From NCBI RefSeq assembly GCF_000321415.2, contig NC_019902.2, positions 1-64,000 on the forward strand: DNA of 64,000 bases, written 5' to 3'. The position numbers and the translations under genes are program-made. The stretch is from Thioalkalivibrio nitratireducens DSM 14787 (GTDB lineage: Bacteria > Pseudomonadota > Gammaproteobacteria > Ectothiorhodospirales > Ectothiorhodospiraceae). Shown here piece after piece: positions 62,852-64,000 of this stretch. A model generated the notes under the pieces. It saw only the letters and a program-made list of their open reading frames with translations. It had not been told where the DNA came from and did no database searches. Each line of letters starts with the position of its first letter. The first letter of the stretch is position 1.

Positions 62852-63322
62852 TTAGCCGCCGCAGCCACCGATGGTGACCTTCACTTCGCGGGCCGCGCTG
62901 TACCAGGTGCCGCCCGACTTCACGGCCGCGACCACGTCGGAGGACTGGCCGAGCTTGATTCGGGTGGCCACCATGGGCACGGCGCCGGCACCCAGGAGGT
63001 ACTTGGATGTCAGCGGGGAGCCGTTCTCCACCGCGAACAGGGCCATTTCGGTCACGTCGGACATGCCGGTTTCCATCGTCACCGGGACCACGGCGCCGTT
63101 TTCGGCGATCTCGGGGGCGGTGATTTCGATGTCGCCGGGGGTCAGGTCGGTCGTGCCCAGTGCGGCACTCAGGGCATTGTCCATGCCGCGGGCTTCGAAG
63201 GCATCGGCGGGCCAGGCGGCCAACAGCTGGCTGGGAGCCAGGAGGCCGGCTCCAACGGCGACGCCGACGGTGCCGGCAGCCAGGGTGCCTTTCAGGAAGA
63301 CACGACGCTTGTTACTGGTCAT
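62852..63322 (-). CDS. soxY: SoxY, sulfur-carrier protein
   Basis: 156 residues with a twin-arginine signal (KRRVFLKGTLAAGTVGVAVG, cut about residue 36) and the swinging-arm C-terminus VTIGGCGG, whose cysteine carries the sulfur. Start codon and AGGAGATC ribosome site are clear. Transported by TatABC. No other sox gene is in the window, so this is a separate soxYZ pair. Confidence 0.96.
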   Translation of the reverse strand: MTSNKRRVFLKGTLAAGTVGVAVGAGLLAPSQLLAAWPADAFEARGMDNALSAALGTTDLTPGDIEITAPEIAENGAVVPVTMETGMSDVTEMALFAVENGSPLTSKYLLGAGAVPMVATRIKLGQSSDVVAAVKSGGTWYSAAREVKVTIGGCGG

Positions 63323-63877
63323 GGAGATCTCCTCTCATCTTTGGGTCGTTCCGGATCGTCCGGGGCGTGGGTTGTTACGCCTGCACTACGGACGGTGGCT
63401 AAGACTAATCTATTCCCACAGGGTTTCACGAATTTTCCACCAATGCCGCTGCCGGCTTCCAGGCGGGCACGCGAGCCCCCTGGGGGAGACGGCCGCGGGC
63501 CCTTCCCGTGCGCCCGTCGGGCGACACCGGATTAACGAGTATAGACCACCCACCTGGCATGCACTCGCGGTGCACTGTCCGCCTCCCCAAGGCTCCCCCG
63601 CAAAGGGTCCCCGCAAAGGGGAAGGGAGGTTCTCGTCGCCAGGGGCGGCGCAGGGCCATGGCCATGGCGGCCGCCGCAGGTTGTGCCACAGGCACAACGT
63701 CGCGGGTGTTGGTGATGGCCTGGGGCCTGAAGTTGGCTGGCGCGTGTGCTTGTGCCTCCGGCGTCGGCGCAAGCCGCGCGGGATCACGCCATGCGACGAT
63801 TCTTCCCGGGTCGGGGGTGGCCGCGTGCGCCATGAGAGTTAGACTGATGCCTTCGGCCCGAACTGTGTCCATATCCA
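63323..63877. other. Intergenic region upstream of soxY and lptM
   Basis: It holds the divergent promoters of soxY and lptM and a worn IS110-type end (GGGGGTGGCCGCGTGCGCCA with TGAGAGTTAGAC near 63,813-63,846). No gene is supported. Confidence 0.5.
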
Positions 63878-64000
63878 ATGCCCTGCAAAGCCCACGTTGC
63901 CCTGATCCTGGTCGTCGTCCTCCTGGGAACCCTGCAGATATTGGCCAGCTGCGGGCAGAAGGGGGACCTCTACTTCCCCGACGATGCTTCCGAGGAGCGG
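63878..64000 (+). CDS. lptM: LptM lipoprotein, start of gene
   Basis: The first 41 residues are seen: a lipoprotein signal (HVALILVVVLLGTLQILASC) with C25 as lipidation site, then GQKGDLYFPDD, the hallmark of LptM/YifL, which helps LptD fold. The gene runs off the window. LysA and DapF usually follow. Confidence 0.9.
   Translation, partial: MPCKAHVALILVVVLLGTLQILASCGQKGDLYFPDDASEER

Overview
The window looks like the chromosome of a GC-rich, sulfur-oxidising gammaproteobacterium, most likely of the Thioalkalivibrio/Ectothiorhodospiraceae type. This rests on soxY and soxZ at 62.5-63.3 kb, a hisB-H-A-F-E run followed by tatABC, an lptM start at the right edge, and RfaH, Ugd and ManB/ManC-type envelope genes. 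The genus is inference; there is no rRNA or marker gene to fix it.

Layout. 0-4.8 kb: an ABC exporter and glycosyltransferases, the left part of a surface-polysaccharide locus. 4.8-28.5 kb: an accessory island with about 17 toxin-antitoxin loci or their remnants (BrnTA, Fic, HicBA twice, Phd/VapC types, MntA-HepT three times, DUF3368/UPF0175, AbrB-VapC, FitA twice, CcdAB, VapBC, AbrB-MazF). It also holds three copies of a DUF4351 nuclease-like gene, one large GHKL-ATPase/HExxH-metallopeptidase gene, and IS110, ISL3, IS21 and IS4 elements or remnants. About twenty copies of a short repeat (GGGGTCAGGTCTCG...TAGCATCC) lie at the boundaries of these modules. The same repeat forms the inverted ends of a REP-associated tyrosine transposase (RAYT) element at 26.66-27.57 kb, so that element is the likely source. 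From 20.7 to 27.6 kb every module boundary carries a repeat, which gives a cassette-like array.

28.5-39.4 kb: the polysaccharide/glycosylation locus resumes. It has a family-39-type glycosyltransferase gene split by an IS66 element (8-bp target duplication TTTTCCTG) that carries a broken adenine methylase, then gtrA, two GT2 genes and a GT4 gene. A large membrane glycosyltransferase with TPR repeats follows, directly downstream of a type IV pilin gene that has a sigma-54 promoter match and a rho-independent terminator. 40-44 kb: two Uma2 nucleases, a MazEF pair and an orphan proton-antiporter-like subunit.

44.4-51.6 kb: nucleotide-sugar genes (UDP-glucuronate epimerase, rfaH, UDP-glucose dehydrogenase, ManB, ManC) that can supply UDP-glucuronate/galacturonate and GDP-mannose to the glycosyltransferases. 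A 280-bp MITE with 20/23-bp matching inverted ends and 8-bp target duplications occurs three times (44.1, 46.5, 59.5 kb). 51.8-63.3 kb: housekeeping genes (DUF302, a membrane protein, tatCBA, hisEFAHB), a second IS110 copy with a chain of 94-bp satellite units, then soxZ and soxY. SoxY has a twin-arginine signal, so the nearby TatABC is its expected exporter.

The IS110 insertion in hicB at 11.1-13.0 kb can be undone on paper: joining the flanks at the shared GCTAAC restores an intact hicB reading frame. All IS110-type units, complete and satellite, abut at the same CTAAC, which contains the CT dinucleotide used as the recombination core by bridge-RNA-guided IS110 enzymes.
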